Shown: positions 24,612 through 33,969, counted from the first letter of the stretch. The stretch is 64,000 bases of DNA from Halosimplex litoreum (GCF_016065055.1 NZ_CP065856.1:3099836-3163835), one strand, 5' to 3'. Numbers and translations: made by a program. The notes: generated by a model from the sequence alone, not told the origin.

Positions 24612-26915
24612 TCAGTCGTCCGTGGCCGCGGTCGCGGCCGGTCCGGCGTTCTCGGCGCCGGTTCGCGTCTCGAAGCGCGACAGCGCCGTCGTCAGTTCCT
24701 CGGCCCGCTGGCGGAGGTCACGCGCGGAGGTCGCGACCCGGTCGATCGACTGGGACTGGTCGTCGGCCGCCCCGGCGACCGTGTCAGCCTCCGTCGCCGT
24801 CTGCTGGCTGATCGCCGTCAGCTCGTCGATGGTGCCCATCACCTCCTGGGCGGTCCGGGCCTGCTCCTCGGTCGCGTCGTCGATCTCCTGGATGCCGGTG
24901 TCGACCTCCTCGGTGTGCTCGACGATCGTCTCCAGGGCGTCGACGGCGTCCTCGACCGTCCCGACGCCGTCGGTGACTCGCTCGCTGGTCGACTCCATCC
25001 GGTCGACCGTCTCGCCGGCCTGTGCCTGGATGCCGTCGATCCGTGACTCGATGTCGCCGGCGGCCTCCTTGGTCTCCTCGGCGAGGCCCTTGATCTCGTC
25101 GGCGACGACGGCGAAGCCGGCTCCGTCGCCGTCGGCGTGGGCAGCCTCGATGCTCGCGTTCAGCGCCAGCATGTTCGTCTGCTCGACGATCTCGGTGATG
25201 ACGCTCACGATCTGGCCGATCTCGTCGAGTTCGTCGTCCAGGTCGTTGATCGCCGCGACCGTCTCCTCGGTCTCGGCGTCGATCGCGCCCATCTCCTCGA
25301 TGGCGCGCTGGGCGGCCTCGCGGCCCTCCTCGCCGACCTCGGCGGCTCGCTGGGAGGTCGTCGCGACCTCCTGGGCCGAAGAGGCGACCTGCTGAGCGGT
25401 CGCCGAGAGGTTCTCCATCTCGCCGGCGGCGGCCTCCAGGCGCTCGGACTGCTCGGTCGTCCCGTCGAAGATCTCCGAGATCGAGGCGGTCACCTGATCG
25501 CTCGCCTGGTCGACCCGCTCGGCGTTGGTCCCGACCTGTTCGCTCGCGGCCGACACGTCGCCGGCGAAGGACTTCATCCGCGCGATGGTCTCCTCCAGCG
25601 CGTCGAGCGTCTCGTTGATGCTCTCGCCGACCGCCGCCATCGAGGCGTTGTCGCTGTCGGGGTCGACCCGGCGGGTGAGGTCGCCGTCGGCCGCCTCGGA
25701 GAGCACGTCGCCGTACTCGGTCGCCTTGGCTTCCAGGTGGGTCGTCATCGACTCCATCTCCGCGGCCTCGCGCTCGGCGCGCTCTTTGGCCTCCTCGGCC
25801 TCCGCGCGCGCCTCCTCGGCTTCGGCGCGAGCCTCGTCGGTCTCGGCGATCTGCTCGCGGATGGAGTCGCGCATGTCCTGGAACGAGCGGTAGAGCGCGC
25901 CGATCTCGTCCTCGCGAGTCGTCGCGAGGTCGACTTCCAGGTCGCCGTCGGCCATCGACTCCGCCCGCTCGGACACCCGCCGCAGCGAGACGATCGTGTT
26001 GCTCCCGATGGTGACGCCGACCAGTCCGAGGTTGATGATCGCGAGCAGGACCAGTCCCACCAGGTCGGAGTTGATCTGCGAGCCCAGCGCGTAGGCCGCC
26101 TCCTTCGGCGAGTGGATCATGACGACCCAGTCTCTGGTCTCCATCCCCGTGCTGGCCATGAGCCGGTCGCCCATGTCCATGAACGCCGTCGCGCCGGCCG
26201 ACGCGTTCACCGCGTGGCCCTCGTGGTCGGTGAGGATCCTGCTCGCGTTGGGGTGGGCGACGTACCGTCCGTCGCCGTTGACGACGACCGTCGAGGTGTC
26301 GTCGCGCGAGTCCGCGAACGACGACGACCGCGCTGCGAGGTCGGTCATGAACACGAGCGCGCGGTTCTCGACGCCCGGAACGGGCGTGACGACGGCGACG
26401 ATCGGGTGATCGACCACCGGGACCGAGAACGGTTCCGTCACGTAGGTGTCGCCGGGGTCGTCGAACTGCGGCGGATCGGTCGCGAAGGGTGCACCCTGTT
26501 CGGCCGGGCTCAGCCCTTCGAAGTCGTCGTCCGTGCTCTGAGTGAACACCATCGACTCCGTGTCGAGGTAGTGGATCGCCACCACGTCCGGTGGGACGGC
26601 CCCCGACTCGAACTGGTCGGTCAGCGCTCCGTCGACCGCCTCGCCGTCACCCGACCGAACGGCTTCCAGCTGGGACGTGAGCACGGCTTCCCGCTGGACG
26701 CTCTCGAGCCAGGAGTCCAGCTCGGCCGTCCGCGTCTCCGAGAGCGTTCGCAAGTCGTTTTCGACGTCGTCCTGCAGCGTCGCAGAGGCCTGCGTGCTGA
26801 TGACGGCCCCGAAGCCGACCATCACCACGACCGCCACCGCCAGCGCCGCACCGAGGCGAGCGGCGTACGAACGCCTGATCACCCCGGGCAGGAGAGAAGG
26901 GACATCCGATGTCAT
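24612..26915 (-). CDS. htr2: HtrII-like sensory rhodopsin transducer / methyl-accepting chemotaxis protein
   Basis: 767 aa from ATG 26915; TTTACA on the minus strand about 28 bases upstream fits a leaderless start. TM1 is at about 19-42, an extracellular dCache-like domain spans 43-283, TM2 284-305, HAMP 306-355, a charged coiled coil 357-395, a second HAMP near 390-445, and the signalling hairpin 450-760 with tip 'EQTNMLALNASIEAAHADGDGAGFAVVADEIKGLAEET' (578-615), which binds CheA/CheW. The large outer domain resembles Halobacterium HtrII, which also senses serine, and differs from the short Natronomonas HtrII. It may therefore combine light and chemical input. Gln/Glu pairs in the signalling helices are likely methylation sites. 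Confidence 0.92.
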   Translation of the reverse strand: MTSDVPSLLPGVIRRSYAARLGAALAVAVVVMVGFGAVISTQASATLQDDVENDLRTLSETRTAELDSWLESVQREAVLTSQLEAVRSGDGEAVDGALTDQFESGAVPPDVVAIHYLDTESMVFTQSTDDDFEGLSPAEQGAPFATDPPQFDDPGDTYVTEPFSVPVVDHPIVAVVTPVPGVENRALVFMTDLAARSSSFADSRDDTSTVVVNGDGRYVAHPNASRILTDHEGHAVNASAGATAFMDMGDRLMASTGMETRDWVVMIHSPKEAAYALGSQINSDLVGLVLLAIINLGLVGVTIGSNTIVSLRRVSERAESMADGDLEVDLATTREDEIGALYRSFQDMRDSIREQIAETDEARAEAEEARAEAEEAKERAEREAAEMESMTTHLEAKATEYGDVLSEAADGDLTRRVDPDSDNASMAAVGESINETLDALEETIARMKSFAGDVSAASEQVGTNAERVDQASDQVTASISEIFDGTTEQSERLEAAAGEMENLSATAQQVASSAQEVATTSQRAAEVGEEGREAAQRAIEEMGAIDAETEETVAAINDLDDELDEIGQIVSVITEIVEQTNMLALNASIEAAHADGDGAGFAVVADEIKGLAEETKEAAGDIESRIDGIQAQAGETVDRMESTSERVTDGVGTVEDAVDALETIVEHTEEVDTGIQEIDDATEEQARTAQEVMGTIDELTAISQQTATEADTVAGAADDQSQSIDRVATSARDLRQRAEELTTALSRFETRTGAENAGPAATAATDD

Positions 26916-27074
26916 CGTGCGGTACAGCGAGACACTCCCTGTAAAGCGTTCGTGCGCGATTCTCAGCGGTGATAGCCGAGCCCCGACGATACCGGCGAGT
27001 GTCGCCGGTCGATCGCCCTCGACTCGGGCTCGGCCCAGACCGGATCGGCCTGGGTCCCCGTTCGACCGACCGGT

Positions 27075-28763
27075 TCAGGCCTCGGGCTCGACCCAGACCG
27101 GACCCGCCCAGGCCATCCCGTCGTCGGCCTGCTCGACGCGGAGGTAGTACACGTCGGCGTCGCTACCGCGTTCGTCGCCGTCCGGAGCGTCGGCGACCGA
27201 CGGGCCGGAAGCGCTCAGTCTCCCGTCGTCCCACGTCATCCCCGTCACGGGCTCGTCGTCGGTGACCTCACCGGCCTCGGTGTAGGCACCTAGGTCGGCC
27301 GTCTCGTCGGTCGTTCCGCCCACGACGTGCCAGTCGGCGTTGTTCTTGACGACGGTCACCCGCTCGATCGGGGCGGTCCCGGCCACGAGCCACTCGACGG
27401 TCCGCTCGCCGTCGGCGACCACTGCGCTGTCGTCCTCGCCGACGGCGGTCCCGTCGACGGCGAATTCGGCGAGGATCCGATGGGGTTGGCTCGTCGCGTA
27501 CACCCGCCGCGACCGCAGGCTCTCGAAGATCGACTCGCGGGTCAGGTCCTCGGCGTAGAAGCCCGTCAGCCCGCCCGGATACGACCCCTCGTCCCAGATC
27601 CGCCAGATGTGACCCCAGCCGATCCCGTCCTCCCAGAGGTCCGACAGGGAGGGGAGATGCGGCGGCAGGTGGATGTGCGAGCGGCCCGGTCGCGGCGCGT
27701 GGAAGTCCGACGACCCCATCATGCCGACGCGATAGCCGAGTTCGTGGGCGTCCTGGACGTAGTGGCCGGGCTCGCCCATCTCGCCCTGTCCCATCCGGAC
27801 GGGCTTGGGGTTGCCCGCTTCGCCCGGCTGTTCGCTGGAGCCCCACTGGGAGTACACCTCGACCAGCGGCGCGATCTCGTCGTCGTACTCCATCGCCGAG
27901 AAGTCGAGCGGGTACATCGCCTCGGCGGGGTGGTGGGGGATCGCGAGCACCTCGTTGCCGGTCTCCTCGCGCCACTCGGTCAGCCGACGGAACAGTTTCT
28001 CGTAGCGGTTGGTGTCGACGTCGAGCGAGTCGAACAGCTCGGCCTCCTCGACCCCCTCGAAGTAGACGTTGATGTGACCGCCCACGTTGGGCTGTTTCGT
28101 CCACTCGTAGCCGAACAGGGTCACGAACTCCCCGGGGTCGTGGAAGTGCTTCGTGACGGTCTTCATGCCCTCGAAGTGGCCGTTGTGCATCCGGCGGCGC
28201 TGGAGCTTGGGCGGGATAAAAAAGCCCATCGTGTCGTGGTCGGTGTAGGCCACCACGTCGAGATCCATCACGTCGCGCCCGAAGCGAAAGCCCTTGCTCA
28301 TCGACCCTGCGCCGTCGGAGAACTGCGAGTGGAGGTGGATATCGCCCCAGAACAGCCGCTCGTCGGGCGCGGACTCGAACACCTGGACGGGGTTGCTCAC
28401 GAAGCGAGTGCCCGACTCGTCGGTGAGCGTCAGGTACTGGACGCCGGGCGTCTCGAAGGCGACCCCCGACAGTTCGGTCACGGCCCCGTCGGTCAGGCCG
28501 AAGTCGACCTCCTCGGGGTGGACCGCTTCGGGGTCGGTGCTGTCGACGGCGAGCGTGCCGTCGTAGTCCGGAAGGGCGCGGAGGTACTCGTCCCAGACCG
28601 AGACGGTGGCCGACAGCGACTCCGTCGTGGCGACGCGGGAGGGAAGGACACATTCGACGTCGTCGAACCGTCGCCGCCGACCGCGCGCGATGTCGGCCAG
28701 CGAGGGGTTGTTCTCGGCGAAGACCTTCACGGACTCGATGGCTTTCGTCAGCACGGGGACCAC
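27075..28763 (-). CDS. DUF3604 family protein with a PHP-like metal-binding core
   Basis: 562 aa from GTG 28763, the first start codon in frame. Motifs of a PHP-type phosphoesterase fold are visible: 'GDIHLHSQFSDGAGS' near residue 139, 'DVVAYTDHD' near 173, 'AIPHHPAE', and 'MGSSDFHAPRPG' further on, giving a set of His/Asp metal ligands. This fits DUF3604 (PF12228), a group of large predicted hydrolases of unknown substrate. No signal peptide is present. The N-terminal 130 residues are a beta-rich domain, and the C-terminal 130 look Ig-like ('AGTAPIERVTVVKNNADWHVV'). A GCTTAACC box near 28855 could start a transcript with a leader of about 65 bases. Confidence 0.85.
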   Translation of the reverse strand: MVPVLTKAIESVKVFAENNPSLADIARGRRRRFDDVECVLPSRVATTESLSATVSVWDEYLRALPDYDGTLAVDSTDPEAVHPEEVDFGLTDGAVTELSGVAFETPGVQYLTLTDESGTRFVSNPVQVFESAPDERLFWGDIHLHSQFSDGAGSMSKGFRFGRDVMDLDVVAYTDHDTMGFFIPPKLQRRRMHNGHFEGMKTVTKHFHDPGEFVTLFGYEWTKQPNVGGHINVYFEGVEEAELFDSLDVDTNRYEKLFRRLTEWREETGNEVLAIPHHPAEAMYPLDFSAMEYDDEIAPLVEVYSQWGSSEQPGEAGNPKPVRMGQGEMGEPGHYVQDAHELGYRVGMMGSSDFHAPRPGRSHIHLPPHLPSLSDLWEDGIGWGHIWRIWDEGSYPGGLTGFYAEDLTRESIFESLRSRRVYATSQPHRILAEFAVDGTAVGEDDSAVVADGERTVEWLVAGTAPIERVTVVKNNADWHVVGGTTDETADLGAYTEAGEVTDDEPVTGMTWDDGRLSASGPSVADAPDGDERGSDADVYYLRVEQADDGMAWAGPVWVEPEA

Positions 28764-28898
28764 CGCCGCTCCGGCCGCGGCGCCAGCTCGACGCCGCCGA
28801 CTCCTCGGCGAGCGCCTGTCTGAACGGGCATATCACCGGCGTAGCACGGCTCGGGGTTAAGCTTCCCGGCGAACCGGGACGGTCGATACCTCCGCGAC

Positions 28899-28912
28899 CC
28901 AAACAGTCTTGG
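28899..28912 (+). promoter_or_regulatory. CCAAACAGTCTTGG motif upstream of the pseudokinase gene
   Basis: This 14-base near-palindrome matches the motif pair at 3622 and 3674 (CCAAANAGTNTNGG in all three). It lies about 60 bases before ATG 28972. It may be a site for a common regulator, or simply a recurrent haloarchaeal motif; three copies in 64 kb is suggestive only. Confidence 0.3.
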
Positions 28913-28971
28913 TCGATGACTCGAGAAATATGCGGAGTACGAGCCGCGCTCCGACGCGGCTACCGACCACG

Positions 28972-30525
28972 ATGTCAGAAGACACCACGACGGGCGATCG
29001 AGGCGGGACGGCGGCCGACGGCAGCGGCGGCGATGGAGCGGAGACCGGCGACGACGGCCGCGACGGCAGCCGTGGCCCGGTGCTGGCCGTTCTCGCCGAC
29101 CCCGAGCGGGGCGACGAGCGGCTGCCGCAGGTGCTCGGCGCGCTCGACGGCGACGACCGCGCCGAGCGGTTGCGCGCGACGCTCGCGCTCTGTCTCGCCG
29201 TCGAGGCCGACGCGGATCTGCTCGACCCGGTGGTCCGGCGGCTGGTCGACCGCCTGGACGACGAGCCGCCCGTCGAGATACCCCACGCGCTGGACTACCT
29301 CGCCGCTCGCCGGCCGAAGGCGGTCGACGAGGTGGTCACGGATCTGGACGAGCAGCGGGAGCTGCGCGCCCGACAGCACCTCTATCAGTCCGGTGCCGGG
29401 TTCGCCCGCAGCGAGTACCGCCCGTCCGCTTCGGGCGACCGCGGCGCCGGCCGAGCGCGTGTCGCGGGTGGTGGAGGCGGCGGGGGCGACGGCCAGCGCG
29501 TCTACACGGATCGCTCGCCCGGCGCCGACTTCGACCCGTCGACGCTCGCCGAGGGAGGGGGTGCCGACGGAGCGGAGAGCGACGACGCCGAAGGCGACCG
29601 GGGCGAACCGGACGGCGACGACGCGGACGACGGGCGGCGGGCGCTGACGCGCGGCCGACTGGCGCTCGTCACGCGCCGGCTCTCGACGGTGATCGACCGG
29701 AGCCGGTTCGACGACCTGACCGTCCACTCGGACCGTGAACGGGGCCGATTCGGCGACAGCTACCAGGCCGTCGGAAGCGTCGGTGACGAGGAGGCCCCGC
29801 TCTCGCTGACCGTCTTTCGGATGCCCGACGACGACCGAGCGGCGTTCGCCGGCGCGCTCCGTGACGCCCTCGACGCCTGGGCGGGCGCCGACGGCCACGA
29901 GCTGGTGCTGACGGTCCACGACTGGGGGCTGCGCCCGCGACCGTGGGCCGCGCTCGAACACACCGGGACCGCCCTCGCAGACCGCGAAGACGGGCCCCTC
30001 GACGCTCGCGAGGCCGTCGCGAACGCCGCCGAGATCGCCGACGCCGTCGCCCACGTCCACCAGCGCGGCGTCGTCCACGGCGCGCTCGACCCCGCGACCG
30101 TCGCCTATCCCGGCGCGACCTTCACCGAGCGCGAGCGCCAGCGCCCCCGAGTCACCGACTTCGGTCTCGCCCGCGTCTACGCCGACCACCGCGGACTCGC
30201 GAACGTGATCGACCCCAGATTCGCCGCCCCGGAGCACTACTCCGGCCGATTCGGGGAGATCGACCGCGCCACCGACGTGTACGGGCTCGGCGTCCTGCTC
30301 TATCGGCTGGTGACCGGCGAGCCCCCTTACCACGGCACCGTCGAGGAGGTACGCGCGGGGGTGTGCTCCGACCGCGCTCCGGTGCCGAGCGAGGTCGAAT
30401 CCGACCTCCCTGGCGACCTCGACCGGGTCGTCCGCAAGGCGACCGCGACGGGGAAACTCGCCAGATACGAGACGGTCACGGGGTTCCGGCGGGAACTCCG
30501 GGGAGTCGACGTCGATGGCCGGTGA
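28972..30525 (+). CDS. HEAT-like repeat protein with a C-terminal protein pseudokinase domain
   Basis: 517 aa from ATG 28972. The first 35 residues are low-complexity. Residues 36-130 are helical pairs of HEAT type ('AERLRATLALCLAVEADADLL', 'VVRRLVDRLDDEP'). A Gly/Asp-rich linker runs to about 225, and a kinase fold covers about 230-515. Degeneracy is clear: the beta-3 lysine is missing ('SLTVFRMP'), the catalytic HRD is H369-G370-A371, and the loop asparagine is T376. D396-F-G and the activation-segment 'FAAPEHYSG' and 'DVYGLGVLLYRLVTGEPPY' remain. It is therefore probably a non-catalytic scaffold or nucleotide sensor. It overlaps the next gene, a seven-helix membrane protein, by 11 bases. 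Confidence 0.85.
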   Translation: MSEDTTTGDRGGTAADGSGGDGAETGDDGRDGSRGPVLAVLADPERGDERLPQVLGALDGDDRAERLRATLALCLAVEADADLLDPVVRRLVDRLDDEPPVEIPHALDYLAARRPKAVDEVVTDLDEQRELRARQHLYQSGAGFARSEYRPSASGDRGAGRARVAGGGGGGGDGQRVYTDRSPGADFDPSTLAEGGGADGAESDDAEGDRGEPDGDDADDGRRALTRGRLALVTRRLSTVIDRSRFDDLTVHSDRERGRFGDSYQAVGSVGDEEAPLSLTVFRMPDDDRAAFAGALRDALDAWAGADGHELVLTVHDWGLRPRPWAALEHTGTALADREDGPLDAREAVANAAEIADAVAHVHQRGVVHGALDPATVAYPGATFTERERQRPRVTDFGLARVYADHRGLANVIDPRFAAPEHYSGRFGEIDRATDVYGLGVLLYRLVTGEPPYHGTVEEVRAGVCSDRAPVPSEVESDLPGDLDRVVRKATATGKLARYETVTGFRRELRGVDVDGR

Positions 30526-31249
30526 GGTGGAGCTCGGGCTCTATCTCGTCGCCGACAACCCCAACCTGACCTTCATCGTCTTCATCGGCCTCGTCCTCCT
30601 GACGGTCATCGCCGCACGCTTCGGCGCCTACGCCTACCTCAACATGCGCGCCACCGGCGTCGACGCCCAGCGCGTCCTCTGGGAGTACCTGCTGTACGTC
30701 GGGGCCGTCGCCGCCCTCTACGGCGTCGTCGGTATCCTCGAGATCGTCTCCTCGATCCGCACCCCGTACAAGACCGGGCTCGTGCTCGCCGTCGTCCTCC
30801 TGCTCGCGCTGTCGGTCCGGGAGATCTACTTCAACGCCGCGCTCTCGACGACCGGCGCCGACGGCGCGTTCCCGGGCCGCCGCTTCATCGAAGTCGCCTT
30901 CGTCGCCGTCGTCGCCGCCGTCGTCTTCGGGATCGCCCGCTTCGGTCTCCGGCGGCCCTTGCTCGCGCTCCAGGGCGTCGGCGCGCTCGCCTTCGCCGGC
31001 TACGGCTTCTGGTTCGGCCGCAAACAGACCGCCGCCGCGATGGTCCAGGGCACCATGATCGACTCGCTGCTCCGCCACCTGCTACCGGTCCTCGCGTTCG
31101 CCACGCTCGTCCCCGCCGTCGATATCGCCACCGTCGCCGGTCTCGACCGCGTCGTCGTCCAGCACGTCCAGATCGTCTTCGTCATCATGACCGCCACCGC
31201 GCTGATGACCGCCACGATCAAGCTCCGACAGAATCTGGTGAGTCTGTGA
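30515..31249 (+). CDS. Seven-helix membrane protein of unknown function, coupled to the pseudokinase
   Basis: 244 aa from ATG 30515, overlapping the pseudokinase gene by 11 bases. About seven hydrophobic helices are seen (near 18-36, 57-77, 87-105, 126-146, 149-168, 183-205 and 212-232), with short loops. No rhodopsin lysine pocket or transporter motif is recognised; 'TATALMTATIKLRQNLVSL' ends the protein. The overlap implies coupled expression with the pseudokinase, which could dock on its cytoplasmic face. The stop overlaps the possible GTG of the Nudix gene as GTGA, so three genes may form one operon. Confidence 0.8.
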   Translation: MAGEVELGLYLVADNPNLTFIVFIGLVLLTVIAARFGAYAYLNMRATGVDAQRVLWEYLLYVGAVAALYGVVGILEIVSSIRTPYKTGLVLAVVLLLALSVREIYFNAALSTTGADGAFPGRRFIEVAFVAVVAAVVFGIARFGLRRPLLALQGVGALAFAGYGFWFGRKQTAAAMVQGTMIDSLLRHLLPVLAFATLVPAVDIATVAGLDRVVVQHVQIVFVIMTATALMTATIKLRQNLVSL

Positions 31250-31299
31250 CCACCGCCGACGCGAAAGACCGAACTCCCGAGGCCCACCAGAGACACCCC

Positions 31300-31773
31300 A
31301 TGGACGAGTACGCACACGTCGTCAACGTCGACGGGGTCGTCGCGAGAGCGCGGGACGAGGAGTCTGACGACTCCGGCGACTCGACCACCGAGTACCTGCT
31401 TATCGAGCGGAGCGCCGAGGAGGACCACGCGGCCGGTCTGCTGGGACTCCCGGGCGGCAAGCTCGAACCCGGACCCGGCACCGACCACGCCGTCGAAGCG
31501 ACGGTCCGACGGGAGATCGAGGAGGAGGTCGGCCTCACCGTCGGCGGGGTCGAGTACGTCTGTTCGGGCACGTTCGAGACCGACACCGGCTACCAGTGTC
31601 TGAACGTGGTCACGCTGTGCGAACACGTGGGCGGCGACGCCCGCCCCCGCGAGCCCGACGAGGTAGCGGCGGTTCACTGGCTTACCCTCGACGATCTCCG
31701 CGCTCGCGAGGACGTGCCCGAGTTCACCGAGACGTACGTCGAGCGGGCCGCTGCCGTGGCCGCGTCGGAGTGA
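31300..31773 (+). CDS. Nudix hydrolase
   Basis: 157 aa from ATG 31300 ('DEYAHVVNVDGVVARAR'); an in-frame GTG at 31246, overlapping the upstream stop, would add 18 residues. The Nudix box is recognisable ('LPGGKLEPGPGTDHAVEATVRREIEEEVGL') and keeps REIEEEVG. It has about four extra residues after GGKLE compared with the Gx5Ex7REUxEExGU spacing, with Asp in place of one Glu. Nudix enzymes cleave nucleoside diphosphate derivatives with Mg2+. The changed loop makes activity plausible but not certain. It is the third gene after the pseudokinase. Confidence 0.88.
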   Translation: MDEYAHVVNVDGVVARARDEESDDSGDSTTEYLLIERSAEEDHAAGLLGLPGGKLEPGPGTDHAVEATVRREIEEEVGLTVGGVEYVCSGTFETDTGYQCLNVVTLCEHVGGDARPREPDEVAAVHWLTLDDLRAREDVPEFTETYVERAAAVAASE

Positions 31774-31791
31774 GCCGTTGCGAGAACCGAC

Positions 31792-32403
31792 TCACAGCCG
31801 GTCGCGATCGACTCGCACCCGTCCGAACTCCTCGACGGCGAGCCAGCCACCCCAGACCGCGAACGCGACCGACCCGAACAGTTCGGGGATCGCGATCCCC
31901 GGCGGGAACCACGGGAACAGGAGCCACCACGCCCACGAGACGACGTGGAGGACGCCGAGCAACACCAGAATCAGCCCTCGGAGCGGCCGTCCCGCGGCGT
32001 AGTCGCCAGCGCCCCAGAGGAACACGGCGAGCGTCAGGAACACGAAGAAGGGGACGGCGACGAGGCCGTGGAACGGGCTGGGGATCGGGAACACGCCGAC
32101 CAGCGCCATGAACAGCATGGCGAGCAGGCCGAAGACGCCCCCCGCCTGCCGGATCGGGTGGTCGGTGTCGGCCAGCACCGAGACGACGAAGCCGGTACCG
32201 AGGGCCCCGCCGGCCAGCAAGGCACCGTTGAATATCGGTGCGGTCACGGCGCCGCGGGCGCCGAGATCGGAGAGGGCGTACGACAGCGGCGAGAACCACG
32301 GCGCCGCGACCATCGCGTAGACGACGCCGCCGAAGGCGACGACGATGGCCGCGAGACCGACGACGGGCGGGACCAGCGGGCGAGCGGGGTCGTACTCGGC
32401 CAT
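31792..32403 (-). CDS. DUF998 family membrane protein
   Basis: 203 aa from ATG 32403. About six hydrophobic helices are predicted. 'PWFSPLSYALSDLGARGAVTAPIFNGALLAGG' near residue 35 and 'VGVFPIPSPFHGLVAVPFF' near 100 are the recurrent DUF998 features (LSDLG, an Asn in the second helix, H-x-H-like position after the FP motif). The family function is unknown; a distant tie to cytochrome b561-like or DUF2238-like proteins has been guessed but not shown. The gene is divergent from the geranylgeranyl reductase gene and convergent with the Nudix gene. Confidence 0.8.
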   Translation of the reverse strand: MAEYDPARPLVPPVVGLAAIVVAFGGVVYAMVAAPWFSPLSYALSDLGARGAVTAPIFNGALLAGGALGTGFVVSVLADTDHPIRQAGGVFGLLAMLFMALVGVFPIPSPFHGLVAVPFFVFLTLAVFLWGAGDYAAGRPLRGLILVLLGVLHVVSWAWWLLFPWFPPGIAIPELFGSVAFAVWGGWLAVEEFGRVRVDRDRL

Positions 32404-32489
32404 ACCGCGCGCTGGGACCGCCGCGAGGAAAAAAGAAGGGGAACCGATGGTTGGTAAAGATTTTCTCCGTGGGCGTCTCAGGGGTGTGC

Positions 32490-33860
32490 ATGACTACACG
32501 CGAGTACGACGTCGTGGTCGTCGGGGCGGGGACCGCCGGTTGCTACGCCGCGGCGACCGTCGCCCGCGAGGGCTACGACGTCGCGCTCCTCGAGCGCAAA
32601 CCCGAGGAGGAAGGGGGCCACATCGCCTGCGGCGACGCCCTCAAGGGCGCGAGTTCGTTCCCCGACGCGATCCCGAAATCGAAGATCGAACCGGCGATGA
32701 CCAACACCGGCGTCGACCACGGCCGGTTCGAGATCCCCCAGGAGGACACCGTGCTGGAGATTCCCGTCCCGGGCGAACTCGCCGTCATCGACCGCTGGGA
32801 GTACGGTAGAGCGGTCATCGAGGGCGCGCTCGACGCCGGCGCCGACATCCACTTCGACACGGTCGTCCAGGACGCCCACCAGGCCGACGACGGGACCGTG
32901 ACGGGCGTCCGAGCCATGCACGAGGGCGACCCCGTCGACTACGAGGCCGAGATGGTGATCGACGGCGCGGGCGCGCTGTCGATCCTCCAGGACAAGGTCG
33001 ACTTCGACGGGGCCACCTTCGACACCAACGTCAGCTACAGCCAGTTCTGCTCGGCCTATCGCGAGGTCGTCACCGTCGACGAGCCCGTCGAGTGGGACGA
33101 CGCCTTGGTGTTCAAGCCGACCGAGCGGGCAGCGGGGTACCTGTGGTACTTCCCGCGGACCGACACCGAGATCAACGCCGGGCTGGGCTTCCAGATGAAC
33201 GAGGAGCCGATGCACCTGGTCGAGGACTTAAAACGCGACCTGCGCAATCGCGAGGAGTTCGACGGCGCGACCGTCGAGGACAAACTCGGCGCCGCGCTCC
33301 CGACCCGCCGTCCCTACGACTCGGCGGTCGCCCCCGGCTTCCTCGCGGCCGGCGACGCGGCGGGCCTGGTCAACCCCACGACCGGCGGCGGCATCGGCGG
33401 CGCCGCCTACTCCGGGCAGTACGCCGGCGAGCAGGCCGTCGCAGCCATCGAGGACGGTGACGTGAGCGAGGACGCCCTCTGGGAGTACAACAAGCGCGTG
33501 ATGGACCACTTCGGCGCCCGCTTCGCCACGCTGGACGTCTACAACATCTTCGTGACCGCCTACGACATCGACAGCCTGATGGGCATGCTGGCGGCGCTGC
33601 CGGCGGAGAAGATCGCCGAGGGACTGTACGCCGGCGAGACCGACATCGGCCCCTTACTCAAGCTCAAGACCGCGGTCAAATCCGTCGGCCACTGGGGGAC
33701 GATCTACGACCTCTACGAGACGAAACAGCTGGCCGAGCGCGTGCTGGCCCACTACGAGGACTACCCCGAGACACGCGCCGGTTTCGCCGACTGGCAGGTC
33801 CGCCGCGACGAGATCCTCGACGACGTCTACGAGACGACCGGCGCCGACCCGAAGTACTGA
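32490..33860 (+). CDS. Geranylgeranyl reductase family flavoprotein
   Basis: 456 aa from ATG 32490; the longer frame to 32238 adds only Arg-rich residues. The FAD-binding Rossmann motif is 'DVVVVGAGTAGCYAA' at residues 6-20, followed by 'LLERKPEEEGGHIACGDAL' in which the cysteine corresponds to the active-site-loop cysteine of archaeal digeranylgeranylglycerophospholipid reductases. 'LAAGDAAGLVNPTTGGGIGGAAYSG' near residue 290 is the second FAD motif, and 'YLWYFPR' the substrate-side motif. Such enzymes saturate isoprenoid chains of archaeal lipids or quinones. Haloarchaea carry several paralogues, so the exact isoprenoid substrate is open. Confidence 0.9.
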   Translation: MTTREYDVVVVGAGTAGCYAAATVAREGYDVALLERKPEEEGGHIACGDALKGASSFPDAIPKSKIEPAMTNTGVDHGRFEIPQEDTVLEIPVPGELAVIDRWEYGRAVIEGALDAGADIHFDTVVQDAHQADDGTVTGVRAMHEGDPVDYEAEMVIDGAGALSILQDKVDFDGATFDTNVSYSQFCSAYREVVTVDEPVEWDDALVFKPTERAAGYLWYFPRTDTEINAGLGFQMNEEPMHLVEDLKRDLRNREEFDGATVEDKLGAALPTRRPYDSAVAPGFLAAGDAAGLVNPTTGGGIGGAAYSGQYAGEQAVAAIEDGDVSEDALWEYNKRVMDHFGARFATLDVYNIFVTAYDIDSLMGMLAALPAEKIAEGLYAGETDIGPLLKLKTAVKSVGHWGTIYDLYETKQLAERVLAHYEDYPETRAGFADWQVRRDEILDDVYETTGADPKY

Positions 33861-33969
33861 GCGTCCGCGTCGTTCCTCCTCCGACCGTTCCCCACCGACC
33901 CCGGAGCCGCTGGATCCGTCGTTACTGGATACATTCTGGACAGTAGACGGCGATTACCCCATAGATCGT

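Noticed and set aside
27075-28763. DUF3604 gene as a second PolX or PHP polymerase
   Set aside because: Only PHP-like metal motifs are shared; no polymerase palm or helix-hairpin-helix is present.
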